A program made the translations under genes and the position numbers. DNA of 64,000 bases from Isochrysis galbana (Eukaryota > Haptophyta > Isochrysidales > Isochrysidaceae), in the NCBI GenBank assembly GCA_018136815.1, contig CM030943.1, positions 24,046 to 88,045 of the forward strand. Direction: 5' to 3'. The first letter of the stretch is position 1, and each line of letters begins with the position of its first letter. This document shows, piece by piece, positions 42,666 through 52,256 of this stretch. The notes beneath the pieces are model-generated. The model was given only the letters and a program-made list of their open reading frames with translations, was not told where the DNA came from and did not search any database.

Positions 42666-44184
42666 TTAGTCGTCTGAATGTATAATCTGAGAAAACGCCG
42701 TGCCCTCCTTCCATTTCTTTGCTAATTCTTGGAACTCGCCAAACGAAATTTGCCTGTCGCGATCTCTATCGATTTCATCGTAGACTCTCATGAGACCTGC
42801 ATGGTGTGGGCCAAGCACGGAACTGTGGGTGTTCCCATGGCCTACTTGTTGCACATTGCACCGAGGAGGCTATCGCCGCCTTTTGCGACCGCTGCAAGGA
42901 GGTATGCATACAACACACAGCAGTGGCGGCAAGCAAACGACAGGCCCTGTCGTCAGCGACCACAGGCACGGGTGCAACCGCAGGCACGCGTCCGAAATAC
43001 CCGGCCAGTGATAGGATGGCTCACTTTTTCGGTCAAATTCAATGCCTAAGCTAGTGACCCCCGTCTCTAGCTCTGACAGCGAGACGGTCCCAGACTTGTC
43101 GCGATCCATAGCAAGGAAGACTTTCCTGAGAGCCTTAGATTCTTCATCCTCCATGAAAAGCAGCGGTGCCAGTCCTAGGACGCAACCGATCGAGATCCCT
43201 GCAAAAAAAGGAGATGAGGATGCACTTGTCACAAGTCTACAGGCAAACATGTGAAGGCTACGTATTGTAATTTCGAGAAGTATATTTAGCGGGGAAAGCG
43301 AGCTCCTCGGCAGGCACGGCGATGCAATCGCTCACTGCGAATTCAGGACAGGATGCGCATCGAAACGAGCTGCGTCCACCATTGCTAATCATGTCCATCG
43401 TCCCCTGAATGTAAGTGCGACCCCCACCTGCCGCTGCCCATGTATGTGTTGACTCACCTAGCATTTGGGCGAGCGTCGACACTCGCTTTGCGCTAGTCGA
43501 CAACATCTGCGATGGTGTGAGACCATGTTCAGGAAGACCCATCCGTGCCGCCATGGACTCAACAATCGAGCCTGCCTGTATGCCTACCACGTCCGAGCAC
43601 ATGTTGCCCAAGCCGGCTGCAGCCATTGCAGAGAGGCCCAACGTAGCACCAAACGCTGACTCGATCTGATCGCCGGCTGCGAGCATGATTGCGTTGTCGA
43701 GGAAGCCGAAGGCAATGAATGGGACGGCCGCCGTCAGACCGAGAGCACGCAGCTGCCGCGCACTCGGCAGCGTTGCATCCGTCTCGCTCACAGCCTTGAC
43801 AACATCCTCAGTGCTCAGATTGCGCAGCTTGTACGCAATGTCTGGGTCGGAGAGCGAGTGGCCGTGCCTGCGTAGCGACCGCTGGTACCAGATGTGGAAC
43901 TCAGCGGCAGTCAGTTTGCCGTCCCCGTCCAGATCCGCCTTGACGAAAGCGTCCGCCGCACTGAGCACCTCAGCCGAGCTGGAAGCTTTGAAGCTGCTTT
44001 CCAGCACACGCATCCGCAGTTCAGGCCCACCGCGCTGGAGGAGCTGCTCGAGGAGGGCGGGCTGGGCGCGCAGCGCGGTCAGGATCTGATCCGCCTGCCC
44101 GCCCACCGCGCATCCGCGCCTCGCGCCACCCAGCCACGAGCGCACCAGCATAGCGCCGGAGAGCGGACGGAGGAGCGCCGCCAT
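42666..44184 (-). CDS. TMEM65: TMEM65-like inner-membrane protein with three EF-hands
   Basis: Three exons with clean GT-AG borders: 44184-43458, 43198-43025, 42796-42666, giving 343 residues (phases 1 and 1 join exactly). Residues about 145-262 are the TMEM65 domain, with the hallmark AVPFIAFGFLDNAIMLAAG and GLGNMCSDVVGI and about three membrane helices. In animals TMEM65 is a mitochondrial inner-membrane protein linked to sodium-calcium exchange. Calcium loops: D84-x-D-x-D-x-K...E95; D274-x-D-x-S-x-T...E285; D310-x-D-x-D-x-Q...E321, all with the canonical 12-residue spacing. The N-terminus (LLRPLSGAMLVRSWLGGARR) is basic and hydrophobic, fitting mitochondrial targeting. One EF-hand lies before the membrane part and two after it. 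The animal protein, as I know it, has no EF-hands, so this looks like a calcium-sensing fusion. The start is the first ATG after upstream stops in a GC-rich leader. Confidence 0.88.
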
Positions 44185-44520
44185 CGCGCCGCGACCAGAA
44201 GGAGAGGTGAGTCGGTCCAAAGATGGTCGGGGGGGTTTCACATCAGTTTCACGCCGATATCTAGGGCAGTCAAACAGGGCTTTTTTATGGGGGGGGGTGA
44301 CATTTTTTGACCATTCTCCAAAGCCCACAACAAAACTCCCAGGGGGGCCACCTGTCGCCACGAAAATCTTCGCCAGAAAATGGTGCGATTCTATTCCCCC
44401 CTCGCCCCTCCCTTGTACACGCTCTGGGGCTCTACCGGTAAAGAACCGCGGCGTCCGCCGCGGGAGTCGGGAGTGATAGACGTATTTTGATACGTTGTAT
44501 TCATCACACCGGATTCCTTT
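44185..44520. other. Upstream region of the TMEM65-like gene
   Basis: Contains a poly-G run (44288-44296) and no gene. The minus frame reaching 44361 is an extension of the coding frame without an ATG closer than 44184 that gives a better N-terminus. Confidence 0.4.
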
Positions 44521-45620
44521 TTGATCCGTCCCACTCGTCGGCCGCCCGAGATTGATCGTCTGCCTGCTGAAGGCAAGACGTCATCTGCGCAGCCCTCAGC
44601 GCACCTCGTAGTGCGCGCATACGGCCCCCTAGGCCACACGGCCACACGCGTACCCGTCCTGACCACCCCGACCCGCCCCTCGCAGGATTCGCCCTCGCCC
44701 GACCTTGCCACCGACTTCCAGCTTCTCAACGCTGGGGCCATCGACACCTGGCTCACGATTAAACCTTTTAATAGTCTCACCGCACACGCGGCCGTGGACC
44801 CTCTACTTTCTACTCACGTAGGAAACTTTCTACACCCCCACTTCCCCGGCCCTTCTCCCCCCGCCATAAGGCGACTCCCCCCGTGCACTACTAGGGGGAT
44901 AGGGGTGAAGGGCTTAGATATGGTCCGGTGGCCCGCGCCCCCCCCCGGTGATCATTCCCCCCCTTCCTCCTGTGTCTCCGAGTGGGCGGCGGTCTCAGCC
45001 CCGACTTATCCTGTAAACAGGTGCGGGACTTACCTATTTTTCGGTGAGCGGAGCTCTCGCTCCGCCCACCCCCTTCTCCGCGCTCTCTCTCCCCTCTCCT
45101 GCGGCACGCGCGATGGCGCGCCTGCGGCAGGCCTGCAGCTGCCCCTGGCGACCCCTGGAGGCTCATGGAGGCCAGCTCTGGGGGCAGAGGAGGCTGGGAT
45201 TGGGCCCTGGTCTCCCCTGCCTCTCCCTCGCTGGCGCTCCTGAGCCTCTGGGGCCCCCAATCTGCACCTGTCTGCCTGTCGACCAGGGGGGGAAGGGGGT
45301 TGGAGCGATGGGCTGGTCACGAGGGGCCAGGATGGGCGAATGGGGCGAGCCTGTGGGGAAGGGAGTGGGTCAGTAGGGCAGTGGCCTCCTGGCAAGCCAT
45401 CAGGCGTGCCAGGAGGATGGGTGGTTCCTCCCCCATGGCAGGGGAGGAGTGGAGAGAGGGGGGGGCTCGTGCCCCCCCATGGGTCAACCAAGTATAAACT
45501 TAGTTGACACCTGGCTCACGAGCGCCAGCGTCCAGGCCGCCCTCGCCTCGCTCCTGTGCTCGACCCCCCCCATCCTCCATCCGGCGTTGGTCGACGAGGC
45601 ACGAGGCTCGTCCAGTGGGT
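44521..45620 (+). pseudogene. Retroelement-type ORF split by R1e
   Basis: 44521-44758 reads an open frame ending LLNAGAIDTWLT. After the R1e insertion and its target duplication it continues at 45506 with DTWLTSASVQAALASLLCS and PALVDEARGSS before running into an inverted family M end. A homologous stretch at 61596-61759 reads AGAVDAWLASANTQAALAAL and ends naturally. It is a repetitive ORF, likely part of a retroelement, of unknown biochemical role. Confidence 0.5.
44759..45505 (-). mobile_element. R1 retroelement, copy e (747 bp, variant 3' half)
   Basis: A 16-base target duplication GACACCTGGCTCACGA lies at 44743-44758 and 45506-45521. The right (5') half matches R1a/b (AACTAAGTTTATACTTGGTT, CCATGGGG, GGAACCACCCA). 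The left half is different from the other copies but also ends in a TTAAACCTTTTAAT-type A/T stretch. It is a subfamily with an exchanged 3' end. Confidence 0.8.
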
Positions 45621-45925
45621 GGGTTGTGCTGGGTGTGGCTGTGGAGGGTGGAGGGTGGTGTGGGGTCTATGCTGCAGCTTGCCAATCAGCATGGGGACTG
45701 TCTTCGCCTTGCTGTTCGCAGTGTTAAGTGTTGCGTGGGCGTGGCGTGGTGGCTTCTGTGCGCGCCTGGCTTGGCGGATCGTCCTGACGCGGTCGCTTCG
45801 GCGACAACGGCGTGTCCATGAGCAGATCGTCCGTCTCAGAGGGGTCGGCGGCAGAGGGGGAGGGGAGCGGAAGCGGCGCGCGCTAACGTGATCCTATCAG
45901 TTTAGTTTACTGATATAGTTGTACG
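45610..45925 (-). mobile_element. Family M element, copy 4 (5' end)
   Basis: The palindromic start CTATATCAGTAAACTAAACT precedes GATAGGATCACGTTAGCGCGCG, where the usual ATG is replaced by ACG. ATGGACACGCCGTTGTCGCC and AAGCGACCGCGTCAGGACGA are shared with copy 1. It is truncated into the ORF described at 44521-45620. Confidence 0.55.
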
Positions 45926-45990
45926 GCCTGTTCTCAAAGGTCTTGTGTCTTGTGTCTTGTGCGTACGCGTCTCAGCGCAAAAAGAAGCAC

Positions 45991-46734
45991 ATGACTCACG
46001 CCGCCTTCATCGAGAAAGTGTCGGAGGGCCTTTTCATCAGTGGGTTCAACTCCTCCCTATCCGATCCGGAGCGTCACATCAACTTGGACGACTACACCTT
46101 GGCGGAACTCGTGCAGGCAACTGAATACATTCGCGGCGACGCACGAGCCAGACCCATCAAACGAGGCCGCACGACGTATGCGGAGGAACAGCTTATTCCC
46201 CTGCCCTTTCACCGCCCCAGGCATGTGGTGACGAGCGTGCCCGACGCGGTGGGCAAGAATCGGTACTGTGGCCTCGGCACCTTCTGCCCCAAGGCCGCCG
46301 ACAACAGACCCTCAGGGTCACATCGACACCAACAACTACCTCGTGCAAAGGCGGCTAAAGGAGTGTGGTGCACGGGATGCAAGCGGCACTACCACGCGGA
46401 ATGTTTCTCGATGTACCACCGTGACGCGACGAGCTGGAAGGAACTCGAGGTGCAGAAGAGTGACTACACGGAAGCCTCGCGCAAGAAGTCCAAAGCCCCG
46501 CGACGATCAGCGTCTTCCACGTCAATGTCGTCCTCTTCGGACCCAGGCCCAACCCGCCGAGTCACTTCGGACTCAGGCACTTTTGCACCTTGGCAACACT
46601 CTGCGGCTGGAAGCAGCACATCGCATGCTTCGATGAGCTCGCCGTCACCGCGAAAGCCTCGGAGGAGTCTGAGCCTTCGCACACACAGCCCCACATCAGC
46701 CTCGGAAGCCTCGTTGTTGCTTAACCTACGTTAG
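45991..46734 (+). CDS. PiggyBac-type transposase C-terminal fragment (tentative)
   Basis: The frame is open from 45919 and the first ATG is at 45991; about 247 residues. It starts in a segment with FIEKVSEGLFISGFNSS and LDDYTLAELVQATEYIRG. Next comes a basic stretch, then a Cys/His cluster: NRYCGLGTFCP, later VWCTGCKRHYHAECFSMYH. A cross-braced zinc domain of this style, ending in C-F-x-x-Y-H, closes PiggyBac (DDE_Tnp_1_7) transposases and helps recognise the element ends. The final 80 residues are Ser-rich. No DDE catalytic part precedes it in the window, so it would be a 5'-truncated relic or a domesticated C-terminus. A PHD/RING-like finger in an unrelated protein is the main alternative. 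Confidence 0.4.
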   Translation: MTHAAFIEKVSEGLFISGFNSSLSDPERHINLDDYTLAELVQATEYIRGDARARPIKRGRTTYAEEQLIPLPFHRPRHVVTSVPDAVGKNRYCGLGTFCPKAADNRPSGSHRHQQLPRAKAAKGVWCTGCKRHYHAECFSMYHRDATSWKELEVQKSDYTEASRKKSKAPRRSASSTSMSSSSDPGPTRRVTSDSGTFAPWQHSAAGSSTSHASMSSPSPRKPRRSLSLRTHSPTSASEASLLLNLR

Positions 46735-47929
46735 CCTTGTCAGATAGCGTTCTAGCGTTCGTGTATTGCAACCCGTAGTGGTAGTGGTACATACATACGG
46801 CTTCGAAGTGGATAAATGCATTGAACGAAAGAATGCGGGGGGTAGGGGGGGGTTGACACTTGCTGTGGTGGACTGGGTAGGGCTGTGGCTGTGGTACGAC
46901 TAGGTGTGAGTGGGAGATGAGATGTAGCCGCCTGAGATGTATGGCTTGCTTGGGGCATGGGGGGCGAGGGGCGAGCAATGAGGGAGGACACGGGGACGGG
47001 ACAGATGTCATGGCCTCACACTTAATTGTCACGGAGTACCGCAGCACGAGGACGGAGGCAAGGAGCAGACGGGAGGGCACGGAGGGCGCTCGGGCGGTAG
47101 CGCGGAGCGTAACCGGGACACCGAAGGCGAAAACGTCATGCGCCGGGGGGGGGGGGGGGGGGACACGCGGAAAAAGACAGGCGAAAAGGGGGCCGGAAGC
47201 TCAAGGAAGCACTCGGGGGAAAGACGGGAAAGAGGGGGGGGGGGGGAGAGGGCTTCCGCTGGGACGAGGCAAGAAAGGGGAAGTTGGGGCACGGCGACGG
47301 AGGAGAGGGAGTCGCGCGGGAAAACCTAACGGGGAGCGCATACGGCAAGAGGAGGTGTACAGGTACCAGGTACAGGGCCCCCCTTTACCCGCAAGAATTG
47401 CAAACAGCCGTCACGAAGCCACTATCCGTGGCACGCCACGCGCTCCAACCATGAGCTGGCGTGAACACACGCTGCTCGTAGTGACATAGAGTTAGAAGGT
47501 GCTACAATAGCATAACATTAGCAATACTGAGGGTGAGGTGGAGCAGTGTGGTGTGCAGTTTAGTTAGGATATACGACATACATTCGTATCGCTATCGCCC
47601 TACAATTCCATTGCGTTCCGAATCCGAATGCAGAGACAACGTTGACAACGCGGCACTTAGCACACTGACACGCTGTCGCATTGTATCGGGTCGAGGCTAG
47701 CGGGATAGTGAGAAGCCACGCTGAGAGGCTCCGTACAGAGACTGCACTCGCTCTTTCACACACCGACTAGGCTCACCGCGATCCCTCGCTCCCCTACAGC
47801 CGAGCTCCTTGGCGATCGTGTGCCACATGAAGAAGCGTCTTTCCCTATCAGTCTTGTCGGGCCACTTATCTTTTGCGTAGGGGTGCGTCTCGAAGCAGTC
47901 AACAACCTCGTTGTCGAGGCGCTCCCCCC
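46735..47929. other. Intergenic; G-runs, no gene
   Basis: Poly-G runs at 47144-47161 and 47237-47247, with purine-rich surroundings. The Arg/Gly-rich plus frame and Pro/Ser-rich minus frames are compositional. Confidence 0.45.
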
Positions 47930-48360
47930 TGTCAGAGCAAGGCTGATCTCACTCTTGGAGATTGCCTGCGAGGGCGCGCCGGCAGCTAGCGCGGAACGCG
48001 GTTCTTGTGGGGAGCTCATGGAGCTTTCCTCGGGGTTGACTACGGGCATGGTGATCGACGCACGACGCACGACGCACGCACGGAGCACGGTGGGCGCGGA
48101 AGTGCGGAAGGAGGCTTGTGGGAGGTGGTGGCAGGCGACTGGGGGTGGCTCAGGCGCGTGCTTGACTTGTATTGACTCGTTGACTCGGGGTATAGACTCG
48201 CGAACTCGGGGGGACTCGTTTGGGAACACGGTGGGACTCGACGAAGTTGCTACAAAAATCACTCACAAGAAACCAAAAACCAAAGTCCTTGGGCTCAGAA
48301 AACTAACGTAAACACTCCGGAATCATACGATAAACAAACCCCTCCCCGCGCGGCGAAGGC
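47930..48360 (-). repeat. Family Q repeat, long copy 2
   Basis: Colinear with 21302-21735, including the GACTCG units, GAAGTTGCTACAAAA, AACACTCCGGAATCATACGA and the end GCGCGGCGAAGGCT. Here it is not followed by Gypsy coding sequence, so the two are separable. Confidence 0.65.
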
Positions 48361-49030
48361 TGAAGTCGCGATCGCTCGTCATGCGCGAAGATATACGGAA
48401 AGAGAGCGCATAACTACGCCACCGAAGGGTTCGAACTATCGTTAAAGTGGAACTCGTCCGCTGAAGCCAACGCGGAGGGTCGAGGAGAGATCCAAACTCG
48501 CGCCGGGGGAAGAAGGCGATGTGCGGAGAGACCTTCTAGACAAGCAACGAGCAAGGGGCGACGAAACAAGACGCGAGACGCGAGGCGCGTGCCATTCGTT
48601 CTTCCTTTCTTTCATCGAAACCGCGACGAAACTAACATTAAACGTCGGTGCCCCCTCCGCGAGGATCGCGAAGAAGAACGGACGAGATGGAGGCAATCAT
48701 CGAAGGAACCGCGAGAGGAATCGAAGCGAGGGGGGGAACAACGACGGCCGGAGGAAACGAACCGCGCGCGGGGGAGAAGAGAACCTCGCGCGGGGGGGGG
48801 GGATTAATATAACGGCCGGAGGCGACGGACGGCACGCCGAGGGAAAGAACCTGCCGCCGGGGGGGCGAGGGACCGAGGGCACGGCGGGGCAGCGTGGGAG
48901 GGCGCGAGGGTGATCTCGGAGCGAGATCGCGTCCTTTCCCTCGCGGAGCGCGGAGAGACCCCCCACGAGATATCTTGGGACCGGAGAATGTTTTGGACGA
49001 ATCTTCTTGCCGTCGGCCGAGGAGAGGCGG

Positions 49031-49066
<36 letters not shown>

Positions 49067-49333
49067 TCGCAGAGCGACTGCAGAACGAGAAGTCGAAGTC
49101 ATGCCGGTTTATTACCTTAAACGAGCCAACAATTATAGTAACAGCAAAAACAAAATTCGAATCGCAAATTTCGAGACCAAAACCTGCAAACCTGGACTTG
49201 AGACCATGGGGAATCCAAATCTGTGTGTCTTGTGCGTCAGTGGCAACACGGGGAACTGTTCAATTGTAATTGTGAGCGCGTACCTTACACGAATATTCAT
49301 GCCTACAACCTTCAGATGGGCAGGAATACAACA
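48361..49333 (-). mobile_element. Probable 3' LTR of the Gypsy element
   Basis: On the minus strand a polypurine run CGGGGGG (49334-49340) is followed at 49333 by TGTTGTATTCCTGCC, the expected TG start of an LTR after the plus-strand primer. Inside are a GA/CT run (49036-49066) and a GC-rich stretch. The far end is not resolved, because no second LTR can be found for comparison; the 5' one may lie in the gap at 56732. Confidence 0.5.
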
Positions 49334-49565
49334 CCCCCCGACTTAAATCGAGACGTCTCCCGATGTCGAGCCAAGAGAGTTCATTTAACCATACGAGACG
49401 AGAGACTTAGAAGAGGAGGATTAACCCATGGATCCAAAGCGAGCACAAAATCGGCAGCTTAGCGCGGCGGCCCCCGATTTCGTACGTCACGTCCTACCAC
49501 GTTCTCCCTTTTACAGGAGTTTTGCTCGGGCAGTTGCGCTGGGTCAGGCGCTGACGCGACGCTAA

Positions 49566-52256
49566 TCATCCACTTCCGGTCGACTTAGCGCTACGATTGT
49601 GAACGAGAACGAGTACGACTCGAAGGCAGATCAGGAGGAGTACGACTTGTCTCTTGAATTCGACGTGGAATAACTTGATTGGATGGGAACTTGAGCTTGG
49701 ACTTGAAGAGGAGTCTACAGCGGAGTGAGCTTGGGGTTGAACCGGACGGCGGTCGAAAGTGGTGTCGTACGACTCAACTAGATCAGCACAACGCCGAAGC
49801 AACTCAATTCGAGACTCCCAAGTAGCTTCAGAACGAGGATAGCCGCGCCATTTGACGAGATACTTGAATGAAACTCCATCGCCCTTGCGATCGAGTAACT
49901 CTTCGACCAAGTACTCATCTTCAGCGAGCGGAGACGAATCGGTGACGGTGAAGTACGGACGAAGATTGGAAATGTGAACTTCATCCTTGACTTGACGATT
50001 TTCGAGATCGCGTAGACGGTAGCGAGTGGCCGAGATGGCTTCTTCTACTCGGTAGGGACCGGAGTAGAGATATTGAAGTTTGTTGGCGTGGCCAGGGATT
50101 CGACGACAAACTCTGTCTCCTGGTTTGAAGGTGACACCGAGTTTAGACTTTTGAGAGGCGGAGCGCATCGATTCGCGTTGGGCTTCTTGAGTACTTTCGA
50201 GGGCGGAACGCCACGACTCGAGAAGCTTCTTATTGAGCTCGGTGGCGTAAATGACGGCATCGGACGGAGGCCTAGATGGAAGGAACTCGAGAACAGGAGC
50301 AGGGTCAGCAAGTTGAGCTGGAAGACGAAGCTCCCGACCAAACAAGATAGCCGCGGGTGACTTGGGTACGACGCGACCGGCGGTCGCTCGCATAGACATG
50401 AGAAGAAACGGAAGGTGGTCGACCCAATGGGCGCCGCCTTCATTGGAGACTCGAGTCATCGTGAGGAGAGTTTGTTGAGCTCTTTCCACTAGCCCTACGC
50501 CTTCGTGGCGATAGGCTTCAGTAGTGCTCAAGTCCGTGCCAGTCGCTTTGAGAATTAGGTCCACTAACCGAGAGCAAAGATTCGAGCCGGCGTCGGTTCG
50601 AAGTTGGCGAGGGACTCCATAACGAGATACGATGAGACGCATGAAGACGTCCAGACATTTTGCGGACGAGGGGTTACCGTTGCAAGGCTCAGCTTCAATC
50701 CAACGAGAGAGAGAATCGACGAAAACAATCAGCTTATCAAAACCGGAGCGGCCGGATACGAAATCGTGGGTGGGAGCCATCGAAAGAATATCGCAATAGA
50801 CGACGTCGAAAGGATAGGATCCGATAGAAAGACCGGATGGATGGGCGAGCGGTCGCGGTAACGGTTTGCCAAGAGTGCATTCATGGCACTCTCGAACGTA
50901 CTCCGATACAGAGGCGGATAGGCCAGGCCAGTAAACTCGAGAACGAAGTAGGGTAGTCATCCTTGTCGCACCTGGGTGACCAAGGTGGTCATGGTAGGCG
51001 CGGAGGTACGTGTCACGAAGGGACTCCGGAATGTATAAACGAAGAGGAGCCTCTTCCGCCTCTGAGGAGCGGTAGTAGAGTAGGCCATCGCGAAGCAGGA
51101 ATCGGGACCTTTTCTTCGACGACGAGCTAGAGTCGATCGAAGAGGAAGCTTTCGGAAGGATCGACTCGAGTTCAGAAATGATCGAGCTAGCGAACTCGTC
51201 GGTAGAGAGCGCTTGACGCAATTCGTCGGCATGAGGCACGCCCACATCGAGATACGAGGAGGTAATCGACTCCGAAGATTCCGATGCTTGACGAGCGAGC
51301 CTATCGTTTGCTTGTTGGCGGCGAGCGGTGAGGGTGGATGACGTAACCGCGGCGGCAACTATGTCGTGAATTTCGGAAGAATCGAAAGAATGGACGTCAC
51401 TCTCCTCGAGATGGAGAGGATCGTGATCGGGCTCGAGAGCAACTAGGCGGGATAAGCCGTCGGCGTCCCAGTGAGTGACTCCAGGTTTGTGCACGACGTC
51501 GAATCGATATTCGGCTAGCTTCAGGACCCATCGCATGAGGCGCGAGGCTGGACCACCGGTGACTTGATCTTTCATCGTGTGAAGCCAGCGCAAAGCTGAA
51601 TGGTCTACGACGAGGGTGAAGTGGCGACCCCAAAGATACGGCCTCCAATTTCGGATCGATTCTAGCGCTGCTAGAAGTTCGATTTCAGTAACTGTCCAAT
51701 GGCGCTCAGCCGGACTCAAACTACGACCGTAGTATGCAACAACGCGCGCTCTCCCTTCGTCGTCTTTCTGAGCAAGGACGCCGGCGATGCCGAGCTTGCT
51801 AGCACCGTCGGTCTTAACGAGGAAAGGACGGTCGTCTCGAGGAGGTGCGAGTACGGGTTCTTCACAGATAGCTTGCTTGAGATCTTCGATAGCCTGGCGA
51901 CAGGCTTCTGTTTGCGACTCGACCGGGACATCGCACCCTTTCCGCGTGAGAGCGGTTAACGGCGCTGCACGGATCGCAAAACGGCGTATAAAACGGCGGT
52001 AGTACGAGCACAGTCCAAGGAAAGAACGGACGGCTTCGATAGAGTTGATTTGGGTAGGGTCGATTTTCGAGACGGCTTCCACTTTCTTGGGATCCATCCG
52101 AAGACCTTCACGCGAAACAACGTGGCCGAGATATTCAGCCGAGGTGGCAAAGAAAACGCATTTCGACATCCTGCAAGTGAGGCCCGCCCAGATGAGACGT
52201 TCCAAGACAAGATCAAGACGGTGTAACATTTGTTGGAATGACGACTCTTCCCTGGC
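49566..52256 (-). CDS. Gypsy pol, second part: RT thumb, RNase H, integrase, chromodomain
   Basis: Continues the frame of 52257-56294 after its TAG, with 9 more codons before the Met at 52229 (887 codons from there; numbering from that Met). RT connection: KCVFFATSAEYLGHVVSREG. RNase H: D141 in KTDGAS, E182/E184, D209 in VVDH, D255/D257 near ADGLSR. Integrase: zinc-binding HLGHPGATRM with CHEC (448-451), then D480, D546 and E582, the last two exactly 35 residues apart (D,D35E). Chromodomain 772-822: EYLVEELLDRK, YLVKWRGYPRSEATWE, whose usual role is steering integration to marked chromatin. All catalytic residues are intact. It ends in a Ser-rich tail. Confidence 0.9.
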   Translation of the reverse strand, partial: AREESSFQQMLHRLDLVLERLIWAGLTCRMSKCVFFATSAEYLGHVVSREGLRMDPKKVEAVSKIDPTQINSIEAVRSFLGLCSYYRRFIRRFAIRAAPLTALTRKGCDVPVESQTEACRQAIEDLKQAICEEPVLAPPRDDRPFLVKTDGASKLGIAGVLAQKDDEGRARVVAYYGRSLSPAERHWTVTEIELLAALESIRNWRPYLWGRHFTLVVDHSALRWLHTMKDQVTGGPASRLMRWVLKLAEYRFDVVHKPGVTHWDADGLSRLVALEPDHDPLHLEESDVHSFDSSEIHDIVAAAVTSSTLTARRQQANDRLARQASESSESITSSYLDVGVPHADELRQALSTDEFASSIISELESILPKASSSIDSSSSSKKRSRFLLRDGLLYYRSSEAEEAPLRLYIPESLRDTYLRAYHDHLGHPGATRMTTLLRSRVYWPGLSASVSEYVRECHECTLGKPLPRPLAHPSGLSIGSYPFDVVYCDILSMAPTHDFVSGRSGFDKLIVFVDSLSRWIEAEPCNGNPSSAKCLDVFMRLIVSRYGVPRQLRTDAGSNLCSRLVDLILKATGTDLSTTEAYRHEGVGLVERAQQTLLTMTRVSNEGGAHWVDHLPFLLMSMRATAGRVVPKSPAAILFGRELRLPAQLADPAPVLEFLPSRPPSDAVIYATELNKKLLESWRSALESTQEAQRESMRSASQKSKLGVTFKPGDRVCRRIPGHANKLQYLYSGPYRVEEAISATRYRLRDLENRQVKDEVHISNLRPYFTVTDSSPLAEDEYLVEELLDRKGDGVSFKYLVKWRGYPRSEATWESRIELLRRCADLVESYDTTFDRRPVQPQAHSAVDSSSSPSSSSHPIKLFHVEFKRQVVLLLICLRVVLVLVHNRSAKSTGSG

